64,000 nucleotides of DNA from Bradyrhizobium sp. G127 (GTDB taxonomy: Bacteria; Pseudomonadota; Alphaproteobacteria; Rhizobiales; Xanthobacteraceae). The translations under genes and the position numbers were made by a program. How positions within the stretch are numbered: position 1 is the first letter of the stretch; each line of letters opens with the position of its first letter. Below the pieces are notes generated by a model. It did no database searches, had not been told where the DNA came from, and was given only the letters and a program-made list of their open reading frames with translations. Shown piece after piece: positions 31,979 through 41,410 of this stretch. The stretch covers positions 1,178,001 through 1,242,000 of the forward strand of contig NZ_JAKFGN010000001.1 of NCBI RefSeq assembly GCF_021502575.1, in the 5' to 3' direction.

Positions 31979-32557
31979 ATGAAGATTTACGGCGATCTGA
32001 AGTCGGGCAATTGCCTGAAGGTGAAGTGGGTCTGCGACAAGCTCTCGCGGCGCTACACGTGGATCGATGTCGATACCTCGAAGGGTGAAAGCCACACTCC
32101 GGAGTTCCTGAAGCTCAACAGCGCCGGACAGGTGCCGGTGATCGAACTCGATGACGGCCGTTCGCTGGCCCAGTCCAACGCCATTATCCGCTATCTGGCG
32201 CGCGGCACGGACCTCATTCCGGCTGAAGCATTTCTCAGCGCGAAAATGGACGAGTGGCTGTTCTGGGAACAATACAGTCACGAGCCGTATATCGCGGTAT
32301 GCCGCGCCCAGATGGTTTATCTCGGCAAGTCGCAGGGCGATCTCGATACGGACAAGGTCAAGCGCGGATATTTCGCGCTGGCGCGGATGGAGCACGAACT
32401 GAGAGACCGGCGGTTTCTGGTGGGCGATGCGCTGTCGCTCGCCGACGTGGCGCTGCTGGCTTACACGCGCGTCGCCCATGAAGGCGGCTTTCACCTCGAC
32501 GGCTATGACGCCGTGAAGCGCTGGATCGCGGACTCCGAGAAAAATCTCGGGCTTTGA
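31979..32557 (+). CDS. glutathione S-transferase family protein
   Basis: 192 residues with GGAGG 5 bases before the ATG. The thioredoxin-like domain has KSGNCLKVKWV (Ser/Cys active region, about 8-18), GQVPVIE (cis-proline) and QSNAIIRYLA (gamma-glutamyl contact). The C-terminal helical domain is shorter than in other GSTs and ends after LSLADVALLAYTRVAHEGGF and DGYDAVKRW. It resembles the GST at 14391 in layout. Substrate unknown. The next gene starts 80 bp downstream on the same strand. Confidence 0.9.
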   Translation: MKIYGDLKSGNCLKVKWVCDKLSRRYTWIDVDTSKGESHTPEFLKLNSAGQVPVIELDDGRSLAQSNAIIRYLARGTDLIPAEAFLSAKMDEWLFWEQYSHEPYIAVCRAQMVYLGKSQGDLDTDKVKRGYFALARMEHELRDRRFLVGDALSLADVALLAYTRVAHEGGFHLDGYDAVKRWIADSEKNLGL

Positions 32558-32637
32558 TCCGTCGCAAGAGGCCGGTTGCCGGTGCGCGGGATAAGACGGC
32601 AGCAATCTCCGTCCTCCAGTCCTGGAAAGCGTCAGCC

Positions 32638-32925
32638 ATGTCGGCCATCAATCCCCTGACCGCCATTGCGGTCCTGCTCGCCACCGCTGCGACCGATGCG
32701 ATCTACGTCCTGTTCACATCCGCCGTGGTCGCACGCCGCGCGATACCCGCGGCGAACTGGAGCAGCCTCTGGTATCTGCTCTCGTCCTTTGCCGTCATCA
32801 GCTACACCGAGAACTGGGTCTATGTGACGTTCGCGGCGATAGGGTCCTGGCTGGGCGCGTTCGCCACCATCAAGTTCCTGCACCGGCCGCCAGGCGGGCC
32901 TCCGGTGGGCGCATCCCCCGATTGA
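32638..32925 (+). CDS. small membrane protein of unknown function
   Basis: 95 residues from the ATG at 32638. Three hydrophobic segments are visible at about 8-32 (including ATDAIYVLFTSAVVARR), 38-54 and 59-80 (ENWVYVTFAAIGSWLGAFATI), with a Pro/Gly-rich tail. The charge pattern places the tail in the cytoplasm. The YTENWVYVTFAAIGSWLGA stretch looks conserved, as in small inner-membrane proteins, but I do not recognise a named family. Followed by the serC leader region. Confidence 0.7.
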   Translation: MSAINPLTAIAVLLATAATDAIYVLFTSAVVARRAIPAANWSSLWYLLSSFAVISYTENWVYVTFAAIGSWLGAFATIKFLHRPPGGPPVGASPD

Positions 32926-33018
32926 TCGCCGGGGCGGGTTTGCATGCCACGTTTGTGATCGCCGGCATCCAAAGTTTCTTGACGAAATCGGAAACCTTCC
33001 ATATGCACGGCGGCGGGA

Positions 33019-33060
33019 CACCTCCCCCCAACGGGAGGCTAGCTATCTGGAAGGATAGAA
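33019..33060 (+). ncRNA. serC leader RNA motif (cis-regulatory)
   Basis: Two short hairpins directly before serC: CCTCCC (33021-33026) pairs with GGGAGG (33033-33038), and CTATC (33043-33047) pairs with GATAG (33054-33058), with the ribosome site GGAAGG in the second loop. This matches the conserved serC motif described in 5' leaders of Rhizobiales serC genes. Folding of the second hairpin would limit access to the ribosome site. Confidence 0.7.
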
Positions 33061-33061
33061 T

Positions 33062-34234
33062 ATGACTGTAGCGAAGCCCGGCTCAAAGCCGAACGTGCCG
33101 CATTTCTCTTCCGGCCCCTGCGCCAAGCGCCCCGGCTGGGCCCCCCAAAATCTCAAGGACGCCGCTCTCGGCCGCTCGCATCGCGCGAAGGTCGGCAAGG
33201 CCAAGCTCAAGCTCGCGATCGACCTGACGCGCGAAGTGCTTGAAGTGCCGGCCGACTACAAGATCGGCATCGTGCCTGCGTCCGACACCGGCGCCGTCGA
33301 AATGGCGCTGTGGTCGCTGCTCGGACCGCGCCCCGTCACCACCATCGCGTGGGAATCCTTCGGCGAAGGCTGGGTCAGCGACGTCGTCAAGGAATTGAAG
33401 CTGAAGGATGTCGTCAAGCTCAGTGCGGGCTACGGCGAAATTCCGGACCTGTCGAAGGCCGACAAGAATTCGGATATCGTGTTTACCTGGAACGGCACCA
33501 CTTCCGGGGTGCGCGTGCCCAATGCCGACTGGATCAGGGCCGATCGCGAAGGGCTGACCATCTGCGACGCCACCTCCGCCGCGTTCGCGCAGCCGCTCGA
33601 CTGGCCGAAACTCGATGTCGTGACCTTCTCCTGGCAGAAGGCGCTGGGCGGCGAAGCTGCGCACGGCATGCTCATCCTGTCGCCGCGCGCTGTCGCGCGG
33701 CTGGAGAGCTATACGCCGCCGTGGCCGTTGCCGAAGATCTTCCGCATGACCAAGGGCGGCAAGCTCAATGCCGGGATCTTCGAAGGCGAGACCATCAACA
33801 CGCCGTCCATGCTTTGCGTCGAGGACTATCTCGATGCACTGAACTGGGCCAAGTCGGTCGGCGGTCTCAAAGCGCTGATCGCGCGCGCCGACGCGAACAC
33901 GAAAGTCCTTGCCGACTGGAAGGCAAAGACGCCGTGGGTGGACTTCCTGGCGAAGGATGCATCGATCCGCTCCAACACCTCGGTCTGCCTGAAGGTTGTC
34001 GATCCGGCGATCACGTCGCTCTCCGCCGATGCTCAAGCCGACTTTGCCAAGAAGCTGGTCGCAGCCGTCGAGAAGGAAGGCGCCGGCTACGACTTCGCGC
34101 ATTATCGCGATGCGCCTGCGGGCCTTCGCATCTGGTGCGGCGCGACGGTCGAGGCGAAGGATGTCGAAATCCTGACGCAGTGGATCGACTGGGCTTTCGC
34201 CGAGACCAAGGCTTCGCTCGCGAAAGCGGCTTGA
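33062..34234 (+). CDS. serC: phosphoserine aminotransferase
   Basis: 390 residues of the rhizobial-type SerC. PLP enzyme converting 3-phosphohydroxypyruvate to phosphoserine with glutamate (and the matching step in pyridoxine synthesis). Motifs: [12 protein letters not shown] at 15-26, [12 protein letters not shown] near 74-85, NGTTSGV at 144-150, and the Schiff-base Lys193 in [13 protein letters not shown]. Length fits the family. Followed after a palindromic element by serA on the same strand, forming a serine-synthesis unit, and preceded by the serC leader RNA. Confidence 0.95.
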   Translation: MTVAKPGSKPNVPHFSSGPCAKRPGWAPQNLKDAALGRSHRAKVGKAKLKLAIDLTREVLEVPADYKIGIVPASDTGAVEMALWSLLGPRPVTTIAWESFGEGWVSDVVKELKLKDVVKLSAGYGEIPDLSKADKNSDIVFTWNGTTSGVRVPNADWIRADREGLTICDATSAAFAQPLDWPKLDVVTFSWQKALGGEAAHGMLILSPRAVARLESYTPPWPLPKIFRMTKGGKLNAGIFEGETINTPSMLCVEDYLDALNWAKSVGGLKALIARADANTKVLADWKAKTPWVDFLAKDASIRSNTSVCLKVVDPAITSLSADAQADFAKKLVAAVEKEGAGYDFAHYRDAPAGLRIWCGATVEAKDVEILTQWIDWAFAETKASLAKAA

Positions 34235-34240
34235 TTTTTT

Positions 34241-34391
34241 TTCACCCTCCCCTTGAGGGGGAGGGTCGACGCACCGCAGGTGCGGCGGGGTGGGGTGAAC
34301 AGTTCCCATGTCGCCGCACGAGAATTCACATTGATAACTTCACCCCACCCCGGCCTTGCAGGCCGACCCTCCCCCTCAAGGGGAGGGTGAA
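34241..34391. repeat. 151-bp inverted repeat between serC and serA
   Basis: The outer 28-bp arms are exact complements: 34241-34268 (TTCACCCTCCCCTTGAGG then GGGAGGGTCG) and 34364-34391. Inside, GGGGTGGGGTGAA pairs with TTCACCCCACCCC. A transcript would fold into a very long branched hairpin. The right arm ends 11 bp before the serA ATG, so its folding could affect serA translation. Confidence 0.85.
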
Positions 34392-34402
34392 GGAAGAACA
34401 TC

Positions 34403-35992
34403 ATGTCCAAGCCCAAAGTTCTCATTTCCGACGCGCTGTCTCCCGCTGCCGTGCAGATATTCAAGGATCGCGGCGTCGATGTCGATTTCCAGCCGGATCT
34501 CGGCAAGGACAAGGACAAGCTCGCCGAGATCATCGGCAATTATGACGGCCTCGCCATCCGCTCCGCCACCAAGGCGACGGCGAAGATTCTGGAAAAGGCT
34601 GCGAAGCTGAAGGTGATCGGCCGCGCCGGCATCGGCGTCGATAACGTTGAAATCCCCGCCGCCACGGCCAAGGGCATCATCGTGATGAACACGCCGTTCG
34701 GCAATTCGATCACCACCGCCGAACACGCCATCACACTGATGCTGGCGCTGGCCCGCGAGATCCCCGCCGCCGACGCCTCCACCCAGGCCGGCAAGTGGGA
34801 GAAGAACCGCTTCATGGGCGTCGAGATCACCGCCAAGACGCTCGGCGTGATCGGCTGCGGCAACATCGGCGCGATCGTCGCCGACCGCGCGCTCGGCCTG
34901 CGCATGAAGGTGATCGCGTTCGACCCGTTCCTGTCGCCGGAGCGCGCCAAGGACATCGGCGTCGAGAAGGTCGAGCTTGACGATCTTCTGAAGCGTGCCG
35001 ACTTTATCACGCTGCATACGCCGCTCACCGAAAAGACCAAGAACATCCTCGACGCGGCGGCTCTCGCCAAGACCAAGAAGGGCGTACGCATCATCAACTG
35101 CGCGCGCGGCGGCCTGGTGGACGAGGCCGCGCTCGCCGCCGCCCTCGACTCCAAGCATGTCGCGGGCGCTGCCTTCGACGTGTTCGTCGAGGAGCCGGCC
35201 AAGACCAACGTGCTGTTCGGCCGTGCCAACGTGATCTGCACCCCGCATCTCGGCGCATCGACCACTGAGGCGCAGGAGAACGTCGCGTTGCAGGTGGCCG
35301 AGCAGATGTCGGACTACCTTCTGACCGGCGCGATCTCCAACGCGGTCAACTTCCCCTCGATCACGGCGGAAGAAGCGCCGAAGCTGAAGCCGTTCATCGA
35401 ACTGGCCGAAAAGCTCGGCTCGTTCGCCGGCCAGCTCACCGAGACCGGCATCTCCAAGGTGACCATCACCTACGAAGGCCATGTCGCGGAAATGAAGATC
35501 AGGGCGCTGACCTCGGCGGCGCTGTCGGGCCTGCTGCGGCCGATGCTCGGCGACGTCAATGTCGTCTCCGCGCCGGTGGTGGCAAAGGAGCGCGGCATGG
35601 TGGTGGACGAGGTGGTCCGCGCCGCGGAAGGCGATTACGAGAGCCTGATCACGGTAACCGTCACCACCGAGCGGCAGGAACGCTCCGTGTCCGGCACCGT
35701 TTATGCCGACGGTGCACCGCGTCTGGTCGACATCAAGGGCATTCGTGTCGATGCCGAGTTCGGCAAGTCGATGATCTACGTCACCAACGAGGACAAGCCA
35801 GGCTTTATCGGCAAGTTTGCCTCGCTGCTCGGCGACGCCAAGGTCAACATCGCGACCTTCCATCTTGGCCGCAACAAGCAGGGCGGCGACGCCATCGCGC
35901 TGGTCGAGGTCGACGGCGCGGTACCAGCTGACGTGCTTGCCAAGGTGGCCACGCTGCCGCAGGTCAAGCAGGCCAAGGCTCTGGCATTCTGA
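34403..35992 (+). CDS. serA: D-3-phosphoglycerate dehydrogenase
   Basis: 529 residues, the long type with three domains. First committed step of serine synthesis (3-phosphoglycerate to phosphohydroxypyruvate with NAD). Residues 1 to about 310 are the split substrate and NAD domains, with GVIGCGNIGAIVADRA (nucleotide loop), NCARGGLVDEAAL and the catalytic His in TPHLGASTTEAQ. An intervening domain (about 320-450) and a C-terminal ACT domain (about 455-529, starting KGIRVDAEFGKSMI) follow and usually sense serine. GGAAG precedes the ATG. A clear terminator follows. Confidence 0.96.
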   Translation: MSKPKVLISDALSPAAVQIFKDRGVDVDFQPDLGKDKDKLAEIIGNYDGLAIRSATKATAKILEKAAKLKVIGRAGIGVDNVEIPAATAKGIIVMNTPFGNSITTAEHAITLMLALAREIPAADASTQAGKWEKNRFMGVEITAKTLGVIGCGNIGAIVADRALGLRMKVIAFDPFLSPERAKDIGVEKVELDDLLKRADFITLHTPLTEKTKNILDAAALAKTKKGVRIINCARGGLVDEAALAAALDSKHVAGAAFDVFVEEPAKTNVLFGRANVICTPHLGASTTEAQENVALQVAEQMSDYLLTGAISNAVNFPSITAEEAPKLKPFIELAEKLGSFAGQLTETGISKVTITYEGHVAEMKIRALTSAALSGLLRPMLGDVNVVSAPVVAKERGMVVDEVVRAAEGDYESLITVTVTTERQERSVSGTVYADGAPRLVDIKGIRVDAEFGKSMIYVTNEDKPGFIGKFASLLGDAKVNIATFHLGRNKQGGDAIALVEVDGAVPADVLAKVATLPQVKQAKALAF

Positions 35993-36061
35993 GGCGCTGA
36001 CGCTCTGATCTGCTTTTGGGCATCGCTGCCTGCAAAAGCGACAATTGAATTTCGAATCCAC

Positions 36062-36092
36062 ACGGGCCGGAGATTCTCCGGCCCTTTTTTTT
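36062..36092 (+). terminator. rho-independent terminator
   Basis: GGGCCGGAG-ATT-CTCCGGCCC hairpin followed by eight T, 70 bp after the serA stop. Strong. Confidence 0.92.
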
Positions 36093-36212
36093 GTGACGGC
36101 TATCGAAAAGGGATTTTGCCGGACGAGAGGGTAAGGAACCCGAAAGACTATCTAGGTAAATTTATGGCGAACCTTCCTGCGCAGAAGCGCGTCCCGCCCC
36201 GGAGTCTTCATC

Positions 36213-37904
36213 GTGAAGCTGCTCAATAATATGCGTATTACGGCCAAACTCGCGATCTTGGTCGGTATCACCCTGATCGGTCTGTGCGCGGCCGGTCTTT
36301 TCGCCGGCAGCATGATGCAGAAGGAAATGGTCCACGCCCGTATCGAGCAGACCCGCGCGATTGTCGAGACCGCGCGCAGCATGGCGCTTGCGATGCAGAA
36401 GCAGGTCGAGGCCGGCAAGCTAACCAAGGAAGCTGCGATCGAGGAATGGGGCAGCCGCGTAAGGACGATGACTTACGACAATGGCAACGGCTACATGTTC
36501 TCCTATACGATGGACGGCGTCACCGTCTCGGCGCCGGATGCGAAGACCATCGGCACCAATCGTCTGAACGTTGAAACCAGCGGCCGTGCCCTGGTACGGG
36601 AACTGCGCGACGGCATCATCGCCGGCAAGGGCGAGGTCACGCTATATTACGAATATATGAAACCCGGCGAGAAGGATCCGATCCGCAAGATGTCCTATGC
36701 GGTGTCCGTTCCGGGCTGGAATCTGCTCGTCGGCACCGGCGCGTATCTTGACGACCTCGATGCCAAGCTGATGCCGATCGCGGTGGCGCTCGGCATCGCC
36801 ATCCTCGCCATCGCGGCATTCTCCGGCGCCATCGCCTGGCTGATCGGCCGCAGCATCACCCGTCCGCTCGGCCAGCTCGGCGCGCGCATGCAGACGCTCG
36901 CCGACGGCCACCTTGACGAGGACATTCCGGGCCGCGACCGCCGCGACGAAGTCGGCGCGATGGCTGCGACCGTGCAGGTCTTCAAGGACAACGCGTTGCG
37001 GATCCGCGGCCTCGAGCAGCAGGAAGCGGAAGCCGAGAAGCGCGCAGCCGCGGAGCGGCAGGCGGCGATGCAAAACATCGCCAATGAGTTTGAAAGCAGT
37101 GTCGACGGCATCGTTCGTTCGGTGGCATCATCGGCAGTCGGCATGCAGCGGACGGCGGAATCGATGACCGCCTCCGCCAGCGACGCCAGCGGACGTGCGG
37201 CCAACGTGGCTTCGGCATCGGAGCGGGCATCTAACAACGTCGGCACGGTCGCGGCGGCGGCTGAAGAACTGTCAAGCTCGGTCGCCGAGATCGCGCGTCA
37301 GGTCAGCCAGTCCAACGAGATCGCCAGCAGGGCGGTGGGCGACGCTGAGCGCACCAACGCGACGGTGCAGGTTCTGTCCAGCGGCGCGGAGAAGATCGGC
37401 GAGGTGGTGCAGCTTATTCACAGCATCGCGGCGCAGACCAATCTCTTGGCGCTGAATGCGACCATCGAAGCGGCGCGCGCCGGCGAGGCGGGACGCGGCT
37501 TCGCCGTGGTGGCCTCCGAGGTCAAGGCGCTGGCCAACCAGACCGCCAAGGCCACCGAGGAAATCTCGGCCCAGGTCGCGGCGATGCAGTCGACCACCAG
37601 CGACGCGGTGGTGTCGATCCAGGGCATCACCGAGACCATCGCGCGCATGAGCGAGATCACCATGAATATCTCCAGCGCGATCGAGGAGCAGGGCGCCGCG
37701 ACGCGCGAGATCGCGCGCAACATCCAGTCGGTGGCGGAAGGATCGAACGAGATCAGCGGTCACATCGGCGGCGTCAGTTCGGCGGCGGCTGCGACCGGCA
37801 CGGCCGCGGCGGACGTCTTGTCCAGCGCGCGCGACCTCGACCAGCAGTCGGGCATGCTGCGCTCGGCGGTGGATGAATTCCTCGGCAAGGTGCGGGCGGC
37901 TTGA
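36213..37904 (+). CDS. methyl-accepting chemotaxis protein with Cache sensor
   Basis: 563 residues from a GTG at 36213, with GGAG 9 bases upstream. Layout: membrane helix 12-34, periplasmic single-Cache domain to about 185 (contains [17 protein letters not shown] and [17 protein letters not shown], typical of sCache_2), second helix about 190-212, HAMP about 213-266, then a coiled-coil signalling domain. The CheA/CheW-binding tip reads [32 protein letters not shown]. No C-terminal CheR-tethering pentapeptide is seen. sCache_2 domains often sense small organic acids, but the ligand is unknown. Not near other che genes. Confidence 0.93.
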   Translation: MKLLNNMRITAKLAILVGITLIGLCAAGLFAGSMMQKEMVHARIEQTRAIVETARSMALAMQKQVEAGKLTKEAAIEEWGSRVRTMTYDNGNGYMFSYTMDGVTVSAPDAKTIGTNRLNVETSGRALVRELRDGIIAGKGEVTLYYEYMKPGEKDPIRKMSYAVSVPGWNLLVGTGAYLDDLDAKLMPIAVALGIAILAIAAFSGAIAWLIGRSITRPLGQLGARMQTLADGHLDEDIPGRDRRDEVGAMAATVQVFKDNALRIRGLEQQEAEAEKRAAAERQAAMQNIANEFESSVDGIVRSVASSAVGMQRTAESMTASASDASGRAANVASASERASNNVGTVAAAAEELSSSVAEIARQVSQSNEIASRAVGDAERTNATVQVLSSGAEKIGEVVQLIHSIAAQTNLLALNATIEAARAGEAGRGFAVVASEVKALANQTAKATEEISAQVAAMQSTTSDAVVSIQGITETIARMSEITMNISSAIEEQGAATREIARNIQSVAEGSNEISGHIGGVSSAAAATGTAAADVLSSARDLDQQSGMLRSAVDEFLGKVRAA

Positions 37905-37942
37905 TTCTGCTGCATTGAGCACGAGTGCTCATCATAAGAAAA

Positions 37943-38015
37943 CGTCATGGCCGGGCTTGACCCGGCCATACATTTTTTGAAGTGATGGATACGCGGGTCA
38001 AGCCCGCGTATGACG
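37943..38015. repeat. dispersed palindromic repeat (GTCATGGCCGGGCTTGA type)
   Basis: Hairpin ATGGCCGGG-CTTGA-CCCGGCCAT and hairpin TACGCGGG-TCA-AGCCCGCGTA are bracketed by CGTCAT and ATGACG. Related units lie at 45148-45270 and 57769-57856. It sits between a chemoreceptor gene and a convergent Bug gene and may end both transcripts. Confidence 0.75.
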
Positions 38016-38036
38016 ATCAGAGTGTGCAGCCAGCCC

Positions 38037-39029
38037 TCACTGCTTCTCGATCCTGGCATCCCGGATCAGCTTCTCCCACACCACGAGTTGCTGCTTCAGG
38101 AATGCATCGAAGCTCTCCGGCGTGCCGGAGAAGGCTTCCATGCCGCGGTCGGCCAGCTCCTTGCGGATGTCGGGCCGCTCGACCACCTTGCGGATCTCCG
38201 CGTTCAGCTTCGTCACGATGTCTTTCGGCATGTCGGCCGGGCCGAGATAACCCTGCCATGATGTGATGTCGAAGCCCTTCACGCCGGCCTCGTCCATGGT
38301 GGGAAGATCGGGCAGCAACGCCGAACGCTTCATGGTCGTCACCGCCAGCGCCTTCAGCACCTTGCCGTTGACATGCGGCAGACCGGTCGGCACGTCGACA
38401 AACATCATCGAGACTCGCCCTGCGATGACGTCGGTCAGCGCCGGCGGCGAACTCTTGTAAGGCACATGCAGCAGGTCGATCCCGGCGAGGGTGGCGAATG
38501 TCGCGCCGGAGACGATCGCCGACGAACTGCCGCTGGCGTAGGAGTATTTGCCCGGATCTTTCTTGGCGAGCGCGACAAGTTCGGCGACCGAGTTGGCCGG
38601 AATCTCCGGATTGATCACCAGCATGAACGGCAGATCGCCAGTGCGCGCGATCGGCGTGAAATCCTTGATCGGGTCGTAGGTCATGGTCTTCAGCAGATAC
38701 GGATTGGCTGAATGCGAGGTGTTGGTGGTGACGAACAGCGTGTAGCCGTCCGGCGCGGAGCGCGCCACGTAGCTGGCCGCGATCGATCCGTTCGCGCCGG
38801 GCTTGTTGTCGATCACGATGTTGGCGCCGAGTGCCGTCGCGAGTTCTTTCGAGATCAGCCGCGTCGTGCTGTCGGTGCCGCTGCCCGCCGCGAACGGCAG
38901 CACCAGCGTGATGTTCTTGCCCGGTGCGGGGTAGGGAGTTTGCGCCGCCAATGGTGTTGCGGTCAGAACGCCCGCCGTTACGGCCAGCGCTGCGGCGAGC
39001 GTTGCCGCCGCCAATTTCGATGTCGTCAT
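38037..39029 (-). CDS. Bug-type solute-binding protein of tripartite tricarboxylate transport family (1)
   Basis: 330 residues. Sec signal ending near LAA-QTP (about residue 30). Bug signatures: ITLVLPFAAGSGTDSTTRLI (residues about 40-59), VIDNKPGANGSIAA, APDGYTLFVTT, and HVPYKSSPPALTDVIAGRV with MFVDVP. These periplasmic clamshell proteins capture small carboxylates. Ligand unknown. Neither membrane partner (TctA or TctB) is in the window, the usual orphan state of Bug proteins. Two more family members lie at 46556 and 48612. Confidence 0.92.
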   Translation of the reverse strand: MTTSKLAAATLAAALAVTAGVLTATPLAAQTPYPAPGKNITLVLPFAAGSGTDSTTRLISKELATALGANIVIDNKPGANGSIAASYVARSAPDGYTLFVTTNTSHSANPYLLKTMTYDPIKDFTPIARTGDLPFMLVINPEIPANSVAELVALAKKDPGKYSYASGSSSAIVSGATFATLAGIDLLHVPYKSSPPALTDVIAGRVSMMFVDVPTGLPHVNGKVLKALAVTTMKRSALLPDLPTMDEAGVKGFDITSWQGYLGPADMPKDIVTKLNAEIRKVVERPDIRKELADRGMEAFSGTPESFDAFLKQQLVVWEKLIRDARIEKQ

Positions 39030-39178
39030 TCCGTTGTCTCCGCCCTGTTTTGTGACGCGCGTGTCGACAGACTGCCGCCGGAGCGGGCCTGCGCCGTTCG
39101 TTCATGACCAGACTGCGCGAAGTCGCGGGAAAATGCGAGAGGGTGCGCAAAAAGTTGCGCCGCATCAAATGATGCTGC

Positions 39179-40129
39179 TCAGGGGCGGGATGGCGGTGTC
39201 CGCGCCGATCCGCTTCGGGACGCGGTGAAGATCCCCGCCAGCACCAGCACATAGCCTACCAGATGAAACAGCTCCGGCTTCTCGCCGAGCAGCACGATGG
39301 CCATCACCGAACCGAACACCGGCACCAGGTGAAAGAACGGCGCGGCGCGATTGGGTCCGATCAGTTCGATGCCGCGGTTGAAGAACAGATAGGCCAGCGT
39401 CGAAGGAAAGATCACGACAAATACCAGCGTCAGCACGGTCAGGGTGTCGAAGGTCAGTGTCTCTCCGATCGAGACCTCCCATCCCACCAGCGGAATCAGC
39501 ATCACAGCGCCGGCCCCGGTGGTGAACGCGATCAGCGAGAGCGGGTTGATCTTCGGCCGTTTCGGCATCAGCGCCGAATACAGTCCGAACACGAACAGCG
39601 CGCCAGCGAAGCTGATGTCGCCGGCGTTGACCTGGATCGCCGCCAGCGCGGCGAGATCCCCGCGCAGGATGATGACGAGGACGCCGAGCAGTGAGACGAG
39701 GATGCCGATGGCCTGCATCCATGACAGCCTCACCCCGAACAGGATCAGCGACCATAGCGCGACGAACAGCGGTCCGGATGACTGGATCAGCAGCGCGTTC
39801 AACGCCTGCGTGTGTTGAAGGCCCCAATAGGATAGCGCGTTGTTGAAGGCGAAGCCGGTAAAGGCGAGCAGCAGCAGCAGCGGAAGACGACGGCGCATGA
39901 CCGGCCAGTCGCGCTGCAGGTAGGGCCATGCGAAAGGCGCGAGCACGAGAGCGGTCCCCGCCCAGCGGCCGAAGGTGAGCGCGAAAGGCGGCACATGGCC
40001 GGCCACGTAACGTCCGAGCACGATGTTGCCGGCCCAGAACAGCGCCATCAGGCTGAGCATCAGATAGGGCTGATTGGAGAGCCAGGCGGCAACGGAACGT
40101 TTGCGCAAGGGCGGATCGGCGACGGTCAT
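39179..40129 (-). CDS. DMT-superfamily transporter, EamA type (1)
   Basis: 316 residues with ten hydrophobic helices forming two EamA repeats. The first repeat starts LMALFWAGNIVLGRYVAGHV and the second around ISFAGALFVFGLYSALMPKR. RAAPFFHLVPVFGSVMAIVLLGE is the typical end of the second repeat. Inner-membrane exporter or permease for metabolites such as amino acids. Substrate unknown. About half its residues match the neighbour at 40263 (NIVLGRYVA/NAVVGRFVA, FNRGIELIGPNRAAPFFHL/FNRGVELIGANRAAPFFHL), so the two are a tandem duplication. They lie 133 bp apart on the same strand. Confidence 0.92.
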   Translation of the reverse strand: MTVADPPLRKRSVAAWLSNQPYLMLSLMALFWAGNIVLGRYVAGHVPPFALTFGRWAGTALVLAPFAWPYLQRDWPVMRRRLPLLLLLAFTGFAFNNALSYWGLQHTQALNALLIQSSGPLFVALWSLILFGVRLSWMQAIGILVSLLGVLVIILRGDLAALAAIQVNAGDISFAGALFVFGLYSALMPKRPKINPLSLIAFTTGAGAVMLIPLVGWEVSIGETLTFDTLTVLTLVFVVIFPSTLAYLFFNRGIELIGPNRAAPFFHLVPVFGSVMAIVLLGEKPELFHLVGYVLVLAGIFTASRSGSARTPPSRP

Positions 40130-40262
40130 GAATTTTCGGGAAAGAGGGCAGGCTGAGTTGTGCCCATATTCGTGGGCTTCACAACCGCCAATCCCGGATT
40201 GCTAGGTTGCGCCAGATGGGCAGCGCGGCCGCGCCGTCATTGGGGAACGCGAAATGCCCGGA

Positions 40263-41189
40263 TCAGTTCGCGGTCGCCGATCCGCGCCGCGCCGCGATGA
40301 AAACGCCGACCAGCACCAGTGCGTAGCCGGCCAGATGAAACAGCCGCAGCCTCTCACCGAGGAAGACAATGGCCATGACCGATCCGAACACCGGGATCAG
40401 GTGAAAGAACGGCGCCGCGCGATTGGCGCCGATCAGTTCCACGCCGCGGTTGAAGCACAGATACGACAGGATCGACGGGAAGATCGCGACATAGAACAGC
40501 ACCGCGAAGTTCGACGGCGTGAACTGCATAGCGGGCCGGGTCGCCAGTTCCCATATCAGCAGCGGGATCAGGCATAGCGTGCCGCAGCCGAAGGTAAAGG
40601 CGAGAAACGACAGGTTGTCGATCGCCGGCCGCTTCGCCGACAGGGCCGAGTAGAAACCGAAGATCGCCAGCGCCACGAGATAGATGATGTCACCCTTGTT
40701 GAGGGTGATCTGCGACAGCGCCCCAAGATCGCCGCGCAGCAGGATCACCAACACGCCGCTCAGCGAGACGAGGATGCCGGCCGCCTGCGCCCAGGTGAGG
40801 CGGATACCCAGCAGCACCAGCGACCAGATCGCCACGAACAGCGGTCCCGAGGATTGCATCAGCAGGGCGTTCAGCGCCTCGGTATATTCCAGCGCCCAGT
40901 ACTGCAGCACGTTGAAGATGCTGATCCCGGTGAACGACAGCACCACCATCGTGGTGAGACGCTGGCGAATCGCGCCCCAGTCGCGCACCAGATGCGGCCA
41001 GGCGAACGGCAGCACAATCAGAAACGCGACGCCCCAGCGGATGAACGACAGGGTGATGGGCGGTATCTGGTTGGCGACGAAGCGGCCGACCACGGCGTTG
41101 CCGGCCCAGAACAGCGGCGTCAGCGTCAGCAGCAGATATGGCTTGTTCATCAGCCATGACGTGGTGGATCGCGGCACGGGGCTGTTCAT
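40263..41189 (-). CDS. DMT-superfamily transporter, EamA type (2)
   Basis: 308 residues, tandem paralogue of the preceding downstream gene. Ten helices in two EamA repeats: LTLTPLFWAGNAVVGRFVAN opens the first, IIYLVALAIFGFYSALSAKR the second, and RAAPFFHLIPVFGSVMAIVF closes it. The short N-terminal tail (MNSPVPRSTTSW) is cytoplasmic. Substrate unknown. With about 133 bp between them the two genes may be separately expressed or a loose operon. About 220 bp of gene-free sequence separates its start from divergent purA. Confidence 0.92.
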   Translation of the reverse strand: MNSPVPRSTTSWLMNKPYLLLTLTPLFWAGNAVVGRFVANQIPPITLSFIRWGVAFLIVLPFAWPHLVRDWGAIRQRLTTMVVLSFTGISIFNVLQYWALEYTEALNALLMQSSGPLFVAIWSLVLLGIRLTWAQAAGILVSLSGVLVILLRGDLGALSQITLNKGDIIYLVALAIFGFYSALSAKRPAIDNLSFLAFTFGCGTLCLIPLLIWELATRPAMQFTPSNFAVLFYVAIFPSILSYLCFNRGVELIGANRAAPFFHLIPVFGSVMAIVFLGERLRLFHLAGYALVLVGVFIAARRGSATAN

Positions 41190-41410
41190 GTCGGGGGCGG
41201 TTTCGAGGCTTCGGAAGGGCCGGTCCGGTTGTCCGGATTATACGGGAAATATCAACGATTTGGCTTGTGTATCGGAGGCCCGTCAACACCCGTTGGCGCT
41301 TGCGTCCCATGCGCGCATCCGTTATCCGATGACATGCCTCGCAAGCCAGTAACCCTGCTGCAAGGCGCTGGAATTCCGGCGGATTTGCGGGTTGCGGGAG
41401 ATTGTCTGGA

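Noticed and set aside
35677-35701. GGAAC-N16-CGTT match inside serA
   Set aside because: It matches the EcfG consensus but is in the middle of the coding region with no gene start downstream, so chance is likeliest.
34376-36061. 561-residue open frame opposite serA
   Set aside because: Antisense shadow of a certain serA gene, of Leu/Asp/His/Arg-rich composition typical of such shadows.
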